A stretch of 64,000 bases of DNA from Acorus gramineus (taxonomy: Eukaryota; Streptophyta; Magnoliopsida; Acorales; Acoraceae): assembly GCA_030737835.1 (NCBI GenBank), contig CM060854.1:19572036-19636035 (forward strand), in the 5' to 3' direction. Below are positions 13,595-23,930 of this stretch, piece after piece; position 1 is the first letter of the stretch, and each line of letters opens with the position of its first letter. The position numbers and the translations under genes were made by a program. The notes beneath the pieces are model-generated. The model was not told the DNA's origin, did not search any database, and saw nothing but the letters and a program-made list of their open reading frames with translations.

Positions 13595-13718
13595 AGAAAA
13601 GTCACAACAACCAGTCACTCTGATATTTTTCCAAAAAGAAAAAGAACAGTGAGCAAGAAGAAGAATTGGCTATTGAACCATGATCTTCAAAGCTCAACGT
13701 TGGGTACCTGTCACTCGA

Positions 13719-14010
13719 AAAGTAAACTTTCTATGTTTATGAAATGTAGGTCATGAGAAACAAACACAGAAAAATAACTTGAATTATGAAGTAAAGATAG
13801 GCATTTTTTACAGCATATGTCATTGTTTGCATTGGCATCAACAAAGTAGTTGAAATGGTTCGGGTAACTGTTACTTGACAAGTAAACTTTCTATGTTTAT
13901 GAAATGTTAAGTCATGAGAAACAATCACAGAGAAAAATAACTTGAATTATGAAGTACAGATAGGCATTTTTTACAGCATGTCATTATTTGCATTGGCAAC
14001 AACAATTGCT
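13719..14010. repeat. direct repeat of about 130 bp downstream of the AIG2-like exons
   Basis: Two copies (about 13719-13850 and 13878-14010) share AAGTAAACTTTCTATG..., TCATGAGAAACAA and GGCATTTTTTACAGCAT, with a few mismatches. It lies in the 3' part of the insertion. Confidence 0.7.
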
Positions 14011-14448
14011 ATGATATTTCAAATATGGTAAATATAGATTGCATATTTACCACATCATAAAAAGCACATATGTCTTGACTTATTTTTTTGTAAATCTATA
14101 TAAGCTTGTATCAGGTTCTAACAAGTAATCAAAGTGTAGTATCTAATAATTTATTAAAATAGACATATATCAAAGTATCTTTTTTTAATAAATAGAAAAA
14201 ATAAGCAAATAATCAAGTTTTCAACCAAACATCAAATTACATTCAGCACTTATTAAATGGACCAAAACACCCTTATCATAAGCTCTACTCTTTAGTACTG
14301 AACCAAACACACTTATTTGCAATAAGTGCTTATAATTTTCGCTGAACCAAACAGTTTTTCTTCTGAACTGATTAAAACTTATCAGAACTTATACAATCTG
14401 TACTTATAAATCAGGACTTAAAATCAGCTTTCCGCTGAACCAAACGGT

Positions 14449-15232
14449 TAAATGTTTTGATCTGATGGGTGTTGTTACACACAATCTAGTCACATTTAAC
14501 TAGATGTATGATTTATCATAAAGATTTGAAAATATTGTTGCATGAATTTGTACACAATTAGAAAAGGGAAAATCGGGCAAGTCTCACTTGCAGTCTACAT
14601 AAGTTATGATTATTTAAAAATATATTTTGGTTAATGAAGTATTTTTTTTTTAATAAAAAATAATGTAACGTACATAGAGGTTGAATGTATATTTTTTTTA
14701 CATTTTTCGTAATGGAGTTGAATTGAAATAATGAAATATACTGCGTTAATCAATTTCATATACTGCGTTAATAATGGGGTTGTGGAACAAATTGACTCTA
14801 TATGCTCCATTAAAAAATCAAAACATTATTTAGTTCACATTTTTTTAATTTTATTAAAGTAGTATACATATATTATTTTATAATAAAATAAAATATATAT
14901 TCAACTAAAGGGTATGGACTCATTTATAAAATGTGTAAAAGTTCACGAAAATGTTAGACTCTATCATTTTTAGTTCAGGAAAACGTTAGACTCAATCATT
15001 TTTATCAATTAAAACTCAGATCACACATGTTTTCATTTTAAAAAAAAATTATAAACATTGCAGTATATGTTTTAATTAAAAGTGTATATCATTCCATTTC
15101 AAATTAAATGAATCAATTTTTAGTAAGTGTAAGAAAATATTTAATAAGTTATATATATATATATCATTCAATGAGGTATATTTTTTATTTGATTTTTAAC
15201 GAGATATATAATGTATTTTAAGCTGTAAAAAA
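14449..15232. repeat. segmental duplication, copy A (second block), AT-rich 3' flank
   Basis: Matches about 63150-64000 after the insertion ends. It is AT-rich DNA downstream of NAA15 with no gene visible; it contains a short TA microsatellite near 15150. Near 14500-14570 the two copies carry different short indels. Homology continues to the last base of the window, so the right boundary is not seen. From 15233 to 15372 I see no feature. Confidence 0.85.
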
Positions 15233-15380
15233 AACTTTTAGTGAACATCAACACCACCACCCAAAATTTATAACACCGGTCCACGAAAACATGCTCTTGC
15301 AAAATACCAGCCACGAAAACTTACAAGAGGCGTAGAACATCTAAATTGGTGGGTGGAAAATATAACCCTTGTGTTGGGTT

Positions 15381-15931
15381 TAGGCCTGTCAACGGGTCAC
15401 AGGTCGATCCGGATCCGATCGGATGATAGACGTAAATACTCGATCCGAAGGATCCGATAATTAAAACAGGTCTTGTCTGAGTCCATCCCGACCCGATCCT
15501 ATGGACCCGTTGGACTCGATTGACCCAACCCAAATATTATGTAATTTTTTTTATTTATGATCCAACCTAACACTCATGATTCAACCAAACATTATAACTA
15601 AATATTGAATAATCATTTAAAATTTTAAACATTTTGAAATATTTTTACAACCTTTTTGACTTCACATAAAAGCATAATAATCTAAACCGTATTCCAAATG
15701 TTCCCTCATAAAATATTTAAAAATCAAAATAGTGAACAACTATTTATAATACACTAGACTTTATTAAAAAAAAAAATGAAGCCATTGTAGGCACTTCAAA
15801 AGTTTATGAACTTCTCTTTATTTGACCTGAACTTGTTAATGGGTCGACCCGACCCGATCTGAAGGACCTGACAATCAAACGGATCCGGGTCCACCGCGAC
15901 CTGACCCGGGTCAGACCTGTTGTCAGGCCTA
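15381..15931. mobile_element. hAT-type non-autonomous element with 8-bp TSD
   Basis: Terminal inverted repeats are TAGGCCTGTCAAC at the left and GTTGTCAGGCCTA at the right. They are flanked by the perfect 8-bp duplication GTTGGGTT at 15373-15380 and 15932-15939, the hAT signature. Subterminal regions are rich in GACCCGACCC/GGATCCG words, common in this class of plant element. No coding capacity is supported. Its right end is repeated at 23500-23573. Confidence 0.85.
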
Positions 15932-16085
15932 GTTGGGTTGGAACACCACAAGTTAGAACGAAGAACACAAATCACAAAAAAAAAAAGGGTAATTAGCACT
16001 TTTAACCCCCGAAAATTAAAAATTTGCAGAAATAGCCCCACCACCCGAATATTTGTAAAAACTAGACCCGCTGATATTTTACACT

Positions 16086-16292
16086 GAAGACGGATTATAT
16101 ATAATCCGTCTCCAGTGTTGCAATCCGTAAGTGACCCATTTATAATGGAGACGGATTATATATAATCCGTCTCCAGTGTAAATCACCCCCTTATTGCATT
16201 TACACTGGAGACGGGTTATATATAACCCGTCTCCTGAAGACGGATTGTATATAATCCGTCTCCAGGAGACGGATTATATACAATCCGTCTTC
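16086..16292. repeat. subterminal 28-bp palindrome array, left end
   Basis: Five copies of a near-perfect palindrome, GGAGACGG + TTATATATAA-type core + CCGTCTCC, at about 16086-16114, 16147-16174, 16207-16234, 16236-16263 and 16265-16292. Variants swap the flanking base pair symmetrically (GGATT..AATCC or GGGTT..AACCC), so pairing is kept in most copies. Confidence 0.85.
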
Positions 16293-16515
16293 AGTCTTTT
16301 TTTTTTTTTGGGTTGTATACATTGTTGGTTATCTCACCTGTATAAAAATTCCTGCTTGAACATGCATAAATATAATAAAAATGCATTGATATTTACATAA
16401 ATCCATTATAATCACTTGACTCCTGTTTCTAAACACCAACGAAAATACATAAATACAATACACACAAATGAAAATGCATGAATATAATAAACATGTTTAC
16501 ATCCCATAAATACAA

Positions 16516-18749
16516 TCATCCAAATATTCTCATAAGTCCTTTCTTTTTAGCTTTTCTCGGAGCAGGAGGTGCTGATGAAGAGGGTACGTCAATTGCTGTG
16601 GATGGCGGCACACCTGATTGTGGTGGAGTGGTAAATTGTTCGCCCGATCCCCGACTGACAGTAGTAGAAGTACACCAAACCCTGCGTGGTCCACGAGTAT
16701 ATGTCTGGAGTGTCATCTGTGGAGCTCGATCAGAAGATGGGCTGGTTGTTGTGGTTGCTCATCGATCTCTGCATCGAGTCGTACATCATTGAAGAACTCA
16801 TCAATTGTGAATTCGGTGTGAGCGAAACTATCATCTACGACATCCTCAGAATCATCAGCATCTGTAGATGCACTGGAGGTACTCGAAGGTTGTCCCCTGT
16901 CTCCCATCATCGCCTCTGCATAGTCACGTGCCACAACAATTATACGATCCCACTCATCGCAGTTGGGGTATAAGACCAACCCCCTTGCAAGCACCTCGGT
17001 AATGTTTTGTGTAACTCCCCCCTGTTAACAAAAGTTTCAATATGATAAGTAGTTATAAAATCATTTATCACTATCTAAAAATGTAACACGCGTTTAAAAT
17101 TCTTACCGAATTTGGTGCGACATAGCCTGGATGGTACTGTGGGGGTGGTGGAGGTGTGATATGTCTGACTGTTCTCTCCCAGTACCACTCCATATATCTC
17201 CTCAAACTCCGGGCATGAGAGAATTGGTGGATGTGATCCAAGCGTTGGTCCCAACGCTCGATATAAGTCTGGTGAAAAACTATCCAATTCACATCTGTCT
17301 ACCTCGTCTGTTTACCCGGTCGATGGCCTCTACATCAGATGGAATGTCCTGATGCCATCCAAATTGACGTGCGACTCGATCTGGCACGTGCATCTCCACA
17401 ATATCAAAGCAAATGAGTGGGACCCTAGCCGTCCACAACTCCATATGATCCATACATGCAGGTGGTAGTGTCTCATATGTCCCAGGATAAGGCTGTCATA
17501 TAACCTACCAAAAACCAAATATATAATTAGTATGACAATTAACATAGAATATATCATTTGTGAAATATATGGCTAATTGTATAGTCACCTGCGACTGAAG
17601 CTGATAGTCCAGTTGTGCTCTATAGTATATCAGAACACGCGAATTTTCATCAAACCTCTGAGTCACCTTCCACCTGAAATATCGAATTTAATGATATATG
17701 ATCTTCTATGAATTGACAAAAGAAGATGAGATGAAAATATTGACATTACCTTGCTCCCAAAGGTCGATCTCCAAGAATAAAATCCGGATCATGCAATGAC
17801 GGTCGTCCCACATGTAATCTCTCCCACGACCATAGCTGCATTGGAACAAAATCTTTAGTAACACAGGAAAAAAAACAAATTTAGTATGTATGGATGAAAA
17901 TTGGGGTTTGCATATTACCTGTAGCAAAGAATAAAAACCATGAGATCCTGCCGACATCCTCTCTCCAAGCACACTACCTCTGTACAATGCTCTATATAAG
18001 TGGGCCAACGCAGCTGCACCCCATGAATATCGACCAGCATCCTCAAAATCTCTGAATAAATGAAGGTAGCACGCATGTATCTTATTTCCTGTGCCATCGG
18101 CGAAGATTGTTGATCCAAGCACAAATAAGATATATGCACGTGCATACTGCTGGAGGATATCGTCGTCCAATTCAACATCTGGTACGATGCTGAAGGTTTC
18201 TTTAAGCCACGAGAGAAAAATTCTTCCACCCTTGATCTTATCTGCAGGGGGGCCAACACCTAACAGCTCCTCACAAACGCTGGCCCAATCATCGTGGTTT
18301 GTGATACCAGTCACGGGCTTGCCATCAATGGGTAGTCCAGTCAGAATAGCAACGTCCTGAAGTGTAATTGTCATCTCGCTATGTCGCAGATGAAATGTGT
18401 TGGTTTCTGGTCTCCATCTCTCAGTCAGTGCTTGTAGAAGTCGATGATCTGATCTGGTATATCCCATCTCTGTCAAATAATACAACCCCGATGCCCTCAC
18501 GTATGGCTCGATGCGTGGATCCATGACCCAGTGACGCAATGCCACCATGTGGATCGTAAACTTGGAGGAGTCGGTCTGTTTAAGGAAATTATATATTCAA
18601 GTAAGAAAAAAATCATATATGAAGAATAACATTAGAGAAAAACACATCATTTGTCATACCTTGCCCTGGAATCCATGATGAGACCTATGAGATCCCTGAA
18701 AATACAGCAAATCATCCACGACGGGTCCATGCCACTCACGTATGTCCAT
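16516..18749 (-). pseudogene. transposon-borne plant mobile domain (PMD) gene, left arm
   Basis: Minus-strand exons: 18749-18661 (MDIREWHGPVVDDLLYFQG), 18575-17919 (main PMD: VALRHWVMDPRIEPYVRASG, ILTGLPIDGKPV), 17835-17751 (LWSWERLHVGRPSLHD), then about 17675-17590, 17510-17110 and 17023-16713. The PMD is the MAIN/MAIL1 family domain; its role in transposons is not known. Most of the domain is open. One base is missing at about 17293 relative to the right arm, so translation stops directly after RRGRQM. The acidic, Ser-rich tail (TDADDSEDVVDDSF) and the basic RKAKKKGL end survive out of reach. It lies downstream of and co-directional with the MULE frame. Confidence 0.75.
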
Positions 18750-18826
18750 CACCTGTAATTTGAACACAAGTTAATATCTACTCAAACAATTGAACATTCA
18801 TCATCATATCACAATCATATTTAACA

Positions 18827-19466
18827 TCAATTACCAGCATTTGTATTTCTACGTGGACATTTATTTTTTCTATGGCCTTTCTCATGACATATTGAACATG
18901 TATATCTCAGACTTGGATCCCTGGAGTCCATATGCATACGTCGGCGAGTTGATACAGGGTGCCCCGCTTGTCTCCTAACATTTGGTGGGATGAAGATGGG
19001 ATCGTTTTCCGTAGGAATCGGCCAACGACTTTTATCATCAACGGAGTGGAATCGGGGTTCATAAGTGTGTCTATATGACTCTGAGGAAAGCCAATGTGAC
19101 ACATATCTCCCAGGACTAATACGAGCATACCCACAGGCCGCTATGACATGTGCACATGGATAGTGAAACAACTTCGGAACATGACATTGACATTCTGCAT
19201 TGTCAGAATATAGGAAAACAGTGTACATAACCGCATTCTTGTCTTGGACATTGAATTCTGATCTATCAAGCCTTCTTACTAACATCGCCCTTGCATCATG
19301 TGCAGTTCTCTCCAAACGTTGCTGCATAGATGGATCATGTGCATACGATCTTCTTACGTATGATGGTGGTTTTCCTGGTACCACCTTCATAAAATGAAGT
19401 ATCTTCACGTTGAACAATCCTCCCGTTAAAAGAGTACATTAACGGGACATTGGATTTCTTTACCAT
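18827..19466 (-). pseudogene. MULE transposase remnant, left arm (N-terminus joined to SWIM/zinc-knuckle end)
   Basis: On the minus strand, ATG 19466-19464 begins MVKKSNVPLMYSFNGRIV, as in the right arm. Near 19345 the sequence jumps out of frame into the C-terminal part: RSYAHDPSMQQRLE, then a SWIM finger (CQC...YPCAHVIAAC; CxC and CxH ligands) and a CCHC-like knuckle (CSICHEKGHRKNKC), ending at 18827. The whole middle with the catalytic DDE residues is deleted. A TATA-like CATATATAAGG (minus strand, 20058-20048) lies upstream. It cannot encode an active transposase. Confidence 0.8.
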
Positions 19467-20047
19467 CTAAACCATAAATTATTCAACTTAGTAAATATAT
19501 TTCTAAATTCATAATAATAAAATCCATCCAACACATACACATTAAACACTATAACATTCATGCAACACATACAAAGCATATTTCCTAAAAATAGCCTTTC
19601 ATTTTTTTAAAATGTTTACTAAGAGGCCATTGAATTATTTCCTAAGGCCATACAATTTTTTAAAAAAATTTTATATATGACAATCAAATTTTTCAAATTT
19701 TTTTAAGATTTAAAAGTTTATTTTGACAAATAAGAAATTTTAAAATAACCAAAACCCTAAAAAAATTCACATTTCACTTAACAAAACATCATACAATCAA
19801 CATTCCAATAATAAATAAATTCAACATTCAACATTTAGGATTTTTTATAAAAACCCTAATTTAATCAATAAAATCAAAACAATTGATAAATAAATAATAA
19901 AATTCAAGAACATTTAGGGTTTTGATGTTTACCTTTGGATTCAGAGTTGTTTTTGATGATTTTTCGGGGTTGACAGCGGGTGGGTGGGTGAAAGAGGGAC
20001 AAAAGGGGTGAAAAATGGGGGTTTTAGGGCTTGGCAGCGGGGACGGG

Positions 20048-20058
20048 CCTTATATATG
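20048..20058 (-). promoter_or_regulatory. TATA-like box, left-arm MULE
   Basis: CATATATAAGG on the minus strand, followed leftwards by CCCTAAAACCCCC and a CT-rich leader. It is the mirror image of the right-arm motif. About 580 bases separate it from the MULE start codon. Confidence 0.45.
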
Positions 20059-20067
20059 CCGTGCCCT

Positions 20068-20448
20068 GGAGACGGTATATATATATACCGTCTCCAGTAT
20101 ATATATGCTCAGTCATTCAACTTTATTATCATTGTTTGAACGAGAATATTTTACACTGGAGACGGATTATATATAATCCGTCTCCAGTGTAAAATATCAG
20201 CGGGGCTAGTTTTTACAAATATTCGGGTGGCGGGGCTATTTTTGTAAATATTTTATTTTTTGACGGGGCTATTAAATATTTACAAAAATAGCTCCGCCAC
20301 CCGAATATTTACAAAAACTAGCCCCGCCGATATTTTACACTGGAGACGGATTATATATAATCCGTCTCCAGTGTAAAATATTATCGTTCAAAACAATGAT
20401 ATAAAGTGCCTATATATACTGGAGACGGCATATATATATACCGTCTCC
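20068..20448. repeat. 28-bp palindromes at the centre of the foldback
   Basis: Four copies at 20068-20095, 20158-20185, 20342-20369 and 20421-20448, arranged symmetrically about 20263. The outer two have a longer TATATATATA core (GGAGACGGTATATATATATA...). Confidence 0.85.
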
Positions 20449-20458
20449 AGGGCACGGC

Positions 20459-20469
20459 ATATATAAGGC
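20459..20469 (+). promoter_or_regulatory. TATA-like box, right-arm MULE
   Basis: CATATATAAGG, then GCCAAGCCCTAAAACCCCC and a pyrimidine-rich leader, mirror image of 20048-20058. The two arms therefore have divergent promoters facing away from the palindrome centre. Confidence 0.45.
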
Positions 20470-21049
20470 CCGTCCCCGCTGCCAAGCCCTAAAACCCCCA
20501 TTTTTCACTCCTTTTGTCCCTCTTTCACCCACCCACCCGCTGTCAACCCCGAAAAATCAGCAAAAACAAATCTTAATCCAAAGGTAAACATCAAAACCCT
20601 AAATGATCTTGAATTTTATTATTTATTTATCAATTGTTTTGATTTTATTGATTAAATTAGGGTTTTTATAAAAAATCCTAAATGTTGAATGTTGAATTTA
20701 TTTATTATTGGAATGTTGATTGTACGATGTTTTGTTAAGTGAAATGTGAATTTTTTTAGGGTTTTGGTTATTTTAAAATTTCTTATTTGTCAAAATAAAC
20801 TTTTAAATCTTAAAAAAATTTGAAAAATTTGATTGTCATATATAAAAAAATTTTAAAAAATTGTATGGCCTTAGGAAATAATTCAATGGCCTCTTAGTAA
20901 ACATTTTAAAAAAATGAAAGACTATTTTTAGAAAATATGCTTTGTATGTGTTGCATGAATATTATAGTGTTTAATGTGTATGTGTTGGATGGATTTTATT
21001 ATTATGAATTTAGAAATATATTTACTAAGTTGAATAATTTATGGTTTAG

Positions 21050-22891
21050 ATGGTAAAGAAATCCGATGTCCCGTTAATGTACTCTTTTAACGGGAGGATT
21101 GTTCAACGTGAAGATAGTTCATTTTATGAAGGTGGTACCAGGAAAACCACCATCATACGTAAGAAGATCTCTTATGTCGATTTACTCCAAATGATGTACC
21201 ATTTGACGGGGACCGATCCAAGTCTTTACAAATTGTCCATGACTGCTGTGCATCCCACTCACGACGGAAAGTGTTTGGGTGCCCCTCTCAAAGATGATAT
21301 GGGGGTGAAAGTTATGATAATGTTGTACCCACAGCACGCGCATGTCATTCAAATATGGTTAGAGAAGGAAGAGATCATACAAAGAGGTCGTGGCGCGATG
21401 AATTATGATGTAGAAGATTCATATCCTTCCATTGTTCGTGAACCATTGTTCGTGAATTATGATGCAGGATCTCATGGTTTTTATTCTTTGCTACAGGTAA
21501 TATGCAAACCCCAATTTTCATCCATACATACTAAATTTGTTTTTTTTCCTGTGTTACTAAAGATTTTGTTCCAATGCAGCTATGGTCGTGGGAGAGATTA
21601 CATGTGGGACGACCGTCATTGCATGATCCGGATTTTATTCTTGGAGATCGACCTTTGGGAGCAAGGTAATGTCAATATTTTCATCTCATCTTCTTTTGTC
21701 AATTCATAGAAGATCATATATCATTAAATTCGATATTTCAGGTGGAAGGTGACTCAGAGGTTTGATGAAAATTCGCGTGTTCTGATATACTATAGAGCAC
21801 AACTGGACTATCAGCTTCAGTCGCAGGTGACTATACAACTAGCTATATATTTCATAAATGATATATTCTATGTTAATTGTGATACTAATTATATATTTGG
21901 TTTTTGGTAGGTTATATGGCAGCCTTATGCTGGGACATATGAGACACTACCACCTGCATGTATGGATCATATGGAGTTGTGGACGGCTAGGGTCCCACTC
22001 ATTTGCTTTGATATTGTGGAGATGCACGTGCCAGATCGAGTCGCACGTCAATTTGGATGGCATCAGGACATTCCATCTGATGTAGAGGCCATCGACCGGG
22101 TAAACAGACGAGGTAGACAGGATGTGAATTGGATAGTTTTTCACCAGACTTATATCGAGCGTTGGGACCAATGATTGGATCACATCCACCAATTCTCTCA
22201 TACCCGGAGTTCGAGGAGATATATGGAGTGGTACTGGGAGAGAACAGTCAGACATATCACACCTCCACCACCCCCACAGTACCATCCAGGCTATGTCGCA
22301 CCAAATTCGGTAAGAATTTTAAACGCGTGTTACATTTTTAGAAAGTGATAAATGATTTTATAACTATTTATCATATTGAAACTTTTGTTAAAAGGGGGGA
22401 GTTACACAGAACATTACCGAGGTGCTTGCAAGGGGGTTGGTCTTATACCCCAACTGCGGTGAGTGGGATCGTATAATTGCTGTGGCACGTGACTATGCAG
22501 ATGCGATGATGGGAGACAGGGGACAACCTTCGAGTACCTCTAGTGCATCTACAGATGCTGATGATTCTGAGGATGTGGTAGATGATAGTTTCGCTCACAC
22601 GAAATTCACAATTGATGAGTTCTTCAATGATGTACGACTCGATGTAGAGATCGATGAGCAACCACCCCATCTCCTGATCGAGCTCCACAGATGACACTTC
22701 AGACATATACTCGTGGACCACGCAGGGTTTGGTGTACTTCTACTACTGCCAGTCGGGGATTGGGCGAACAATTTACCACTCCACCACAATCAGGTGTGCC
22801 GCCATCCACAGCAACTGACGTACCCTCTTCATCAGCACCTCCTGCTCCGAGAAAAGCTAAAAAGAAAGGACTTATGAGAATATTTAGATGA
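21050..22891 (+). pseudogene. chimeric MULE N-terminus / PMD C-terminus, right arm
   Basis: ATG 21050 opens MVKKSDVPLMYSFNGRIV and continues about 137 residues of MULE N-terminal region (HVIQIWLEKEEI). At about 21462 it fuses, in the PMD frame, to GSHGFYSLLQ, the end of PMD exon 2; the deletion endpoint is shared with left-arm sequence at GCAGGATCTCATGG. The exon ends at 21496 with a donor. The PMD exons 21580-21665, 21742-21836, 21911-22309 and about 22396-22694 follow with conserved splice sites, so a spliced fusion is possible. In the fourth PMD exon a C-to-T change makes IERWDQ end in TGA (22172-22174). The final basic tail frame runs 22691-22891. There is no catalytic domain. Confidence 0.75.
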
Positions 22892-23119
22892 TTGTATTTA
22901 TGGGATGTAAAACATGTTTATTATATTCATGCATTTTCATTTGTGTGTATTGTATTTATGTATTTTCGTTGGTGTTTAGAAACAGGAGTCAAGTGATTAT
23001 AATGGATTTATGTAAATATCAATGCAATTTTATTATATTTATGCATGTTCAAGCAGGAATTTTTATACAGGTGAGATAACCAACAATGTATAAAACCAAA
23101 AAAAAAAAAAAAAAGGACT

Positions 23120-23315
23120 GAAGACGGATTGTATATAATCCGTCTCCTAAATACAATTCGTCTTTAGGAGACGGGTTATATATAACCCGTCTCCAGTGTA
23201 AATCCATTAAGGGGGCCCATTTACACTGGAGACGGATTATATATAATCCGTCTCCATTGTAAATGGGCCACTTACGATTGCAACACTGGAGACGGATTAT
23301 ATATAATCCGTCTCC
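23120..23315. repeat. subterminal 28-bp palindrome array, right end
   Basis: Four clear copies at 23120-23147, 23167-23194, 23228-23255 and 23288-23315, plus a degenerate one near 23150. Same GGAGACGG...CCGTCTCC design as the left end. Confidence 0.85.
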
Positions 23316-23425
23316 AGTGTAAAATATCGCCGGGTCTAGTTTTTGCAAATATTCGGGTGGCGGGGCTATTTTTACAAATTTTTAATTTTTGGAGTTAAAA
23401 GTGCTAATTACCCAAAAAAAAAAAA

Positions 23426-23717
23426 TGGAAAAACCAAAGCTTTGATTTGGGTCTCCGAAAACGAGAAGAAACCCTAAAACCCCTACAGAGAGGGCAGGGG
23501 TCCGACAATCAAACGGATCCGGGTCCACCGCGACCTGACCCGGGTCAGACCTGTTGTCAGGCCTAGTTGGGTTGAGTTGTTCCTGCGGAACACCACAAGT
23601 TAGAACGAAGAACACAAATCACAAAAAAAAAAATGGAAAAACCAAAGCTTTGATTTGGCTCTCCGAAAACGAGAAGAAACCCTAAAACCCCTACAGAGAG
23701 GGCAGGGGGAGAGAGAG
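23426..23717 (+). repeat. duplicated FRS 5' leader with unfilled MULE site
   Basis: Leader sequence AAACCAAAGCTTTGATTTGG...AGAGGGCAGGGG occurs at about 23431-23497 and again at about 23640-23706. Between them, 23500-23635 repeats 15868-15986 (the right end of the hAT element plus flank, up to the A-run). The local order is therefore a tandem duplication of about 200 bp whose first copy is interrupted by the MULE foldback. Both copies contain the telo-box-like AAACCCTAA. Confidence 0.75.
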
Positions 23718-23930
23718 ATGCAGATGCCGTCGTCGACTATCGTGCAACACGGGGCATCCTTGCAGGACGGGCTTCACCTGTCGGCGGCGGCGGGGGGCGG
23801 CGGAGGTCCGGTGGTTTCGCGCGGGACGCCCTTGCAGGACGGGCTCCATCACCACCACTTCTCCGCGGCCATGGTGCCCCGCGGATCGCCCTTGCAGGAC
23901 GGCCTCCGCCTATGGTCCAACCTCGCTCAG

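Larger units (their letters stand above)
10139..14448. mobile_element. 4.3-kb insertion carrying gene fragments (Pack-type TIR element candidate)
   Basis: Present in duplication copy A and absent from copy B. The ends are imperfect inverted repeats: GGGGTGTTTGGTT near 10148 and AACCAAACGGTT ending at 14448, each followed inward by related words (AAAGCTGAATTT / AAATCAGCTTT). Inside are a spliced-leader-like 5' region (about 10374-10731), exons of an AIG2-like gene, and a 160-bp-spaced direct repeat. No transposase is seen. No clean target duplication could be read, because the flanks differ from copy B by some 18 bases, so the superfamily is not assigned. Confidence 0.6.
15987..23413. mobile_element. 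foldback of two head-to-head MULE elements carrying a PMD gene
   Basis: The outer ends are long inverted repeats beginning GGGTAATTAGCACTTTTAAC, with more than 300 bp of homology inward. The element sits in an A-tract (11 A before, 12 A after), so the target duplication is an unresolvable run of A, compatible with the 9-bp, A/T-loving MULE habit. An unfilled version of the site survives at 23621-23635. The left arm (15987 to about 20262) reads leftwards and the right arm (about 20263-23413) rightwards. Inner ends meet at about 20263 and lack the outermost bases. Both arms derive from one element type: MULE transposase first, PMD gene second. Each has a different internal deletion, and neither holds the DDE catalytic core. 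Confidence 0.85.

Noticed and set aside
16516-17352. Several plus-strand ORFs of 60-104 codons in the left MULE arm
   Set aside because: Antisense to the PMD exons; the minus-strand frames match the right-arm PMD and splice correctly.
16086-23315. CRISPR-like array
   Set aside because: The repeated palindromes have irregular spacing and lie in a plant transposon; spacers are not unique units.
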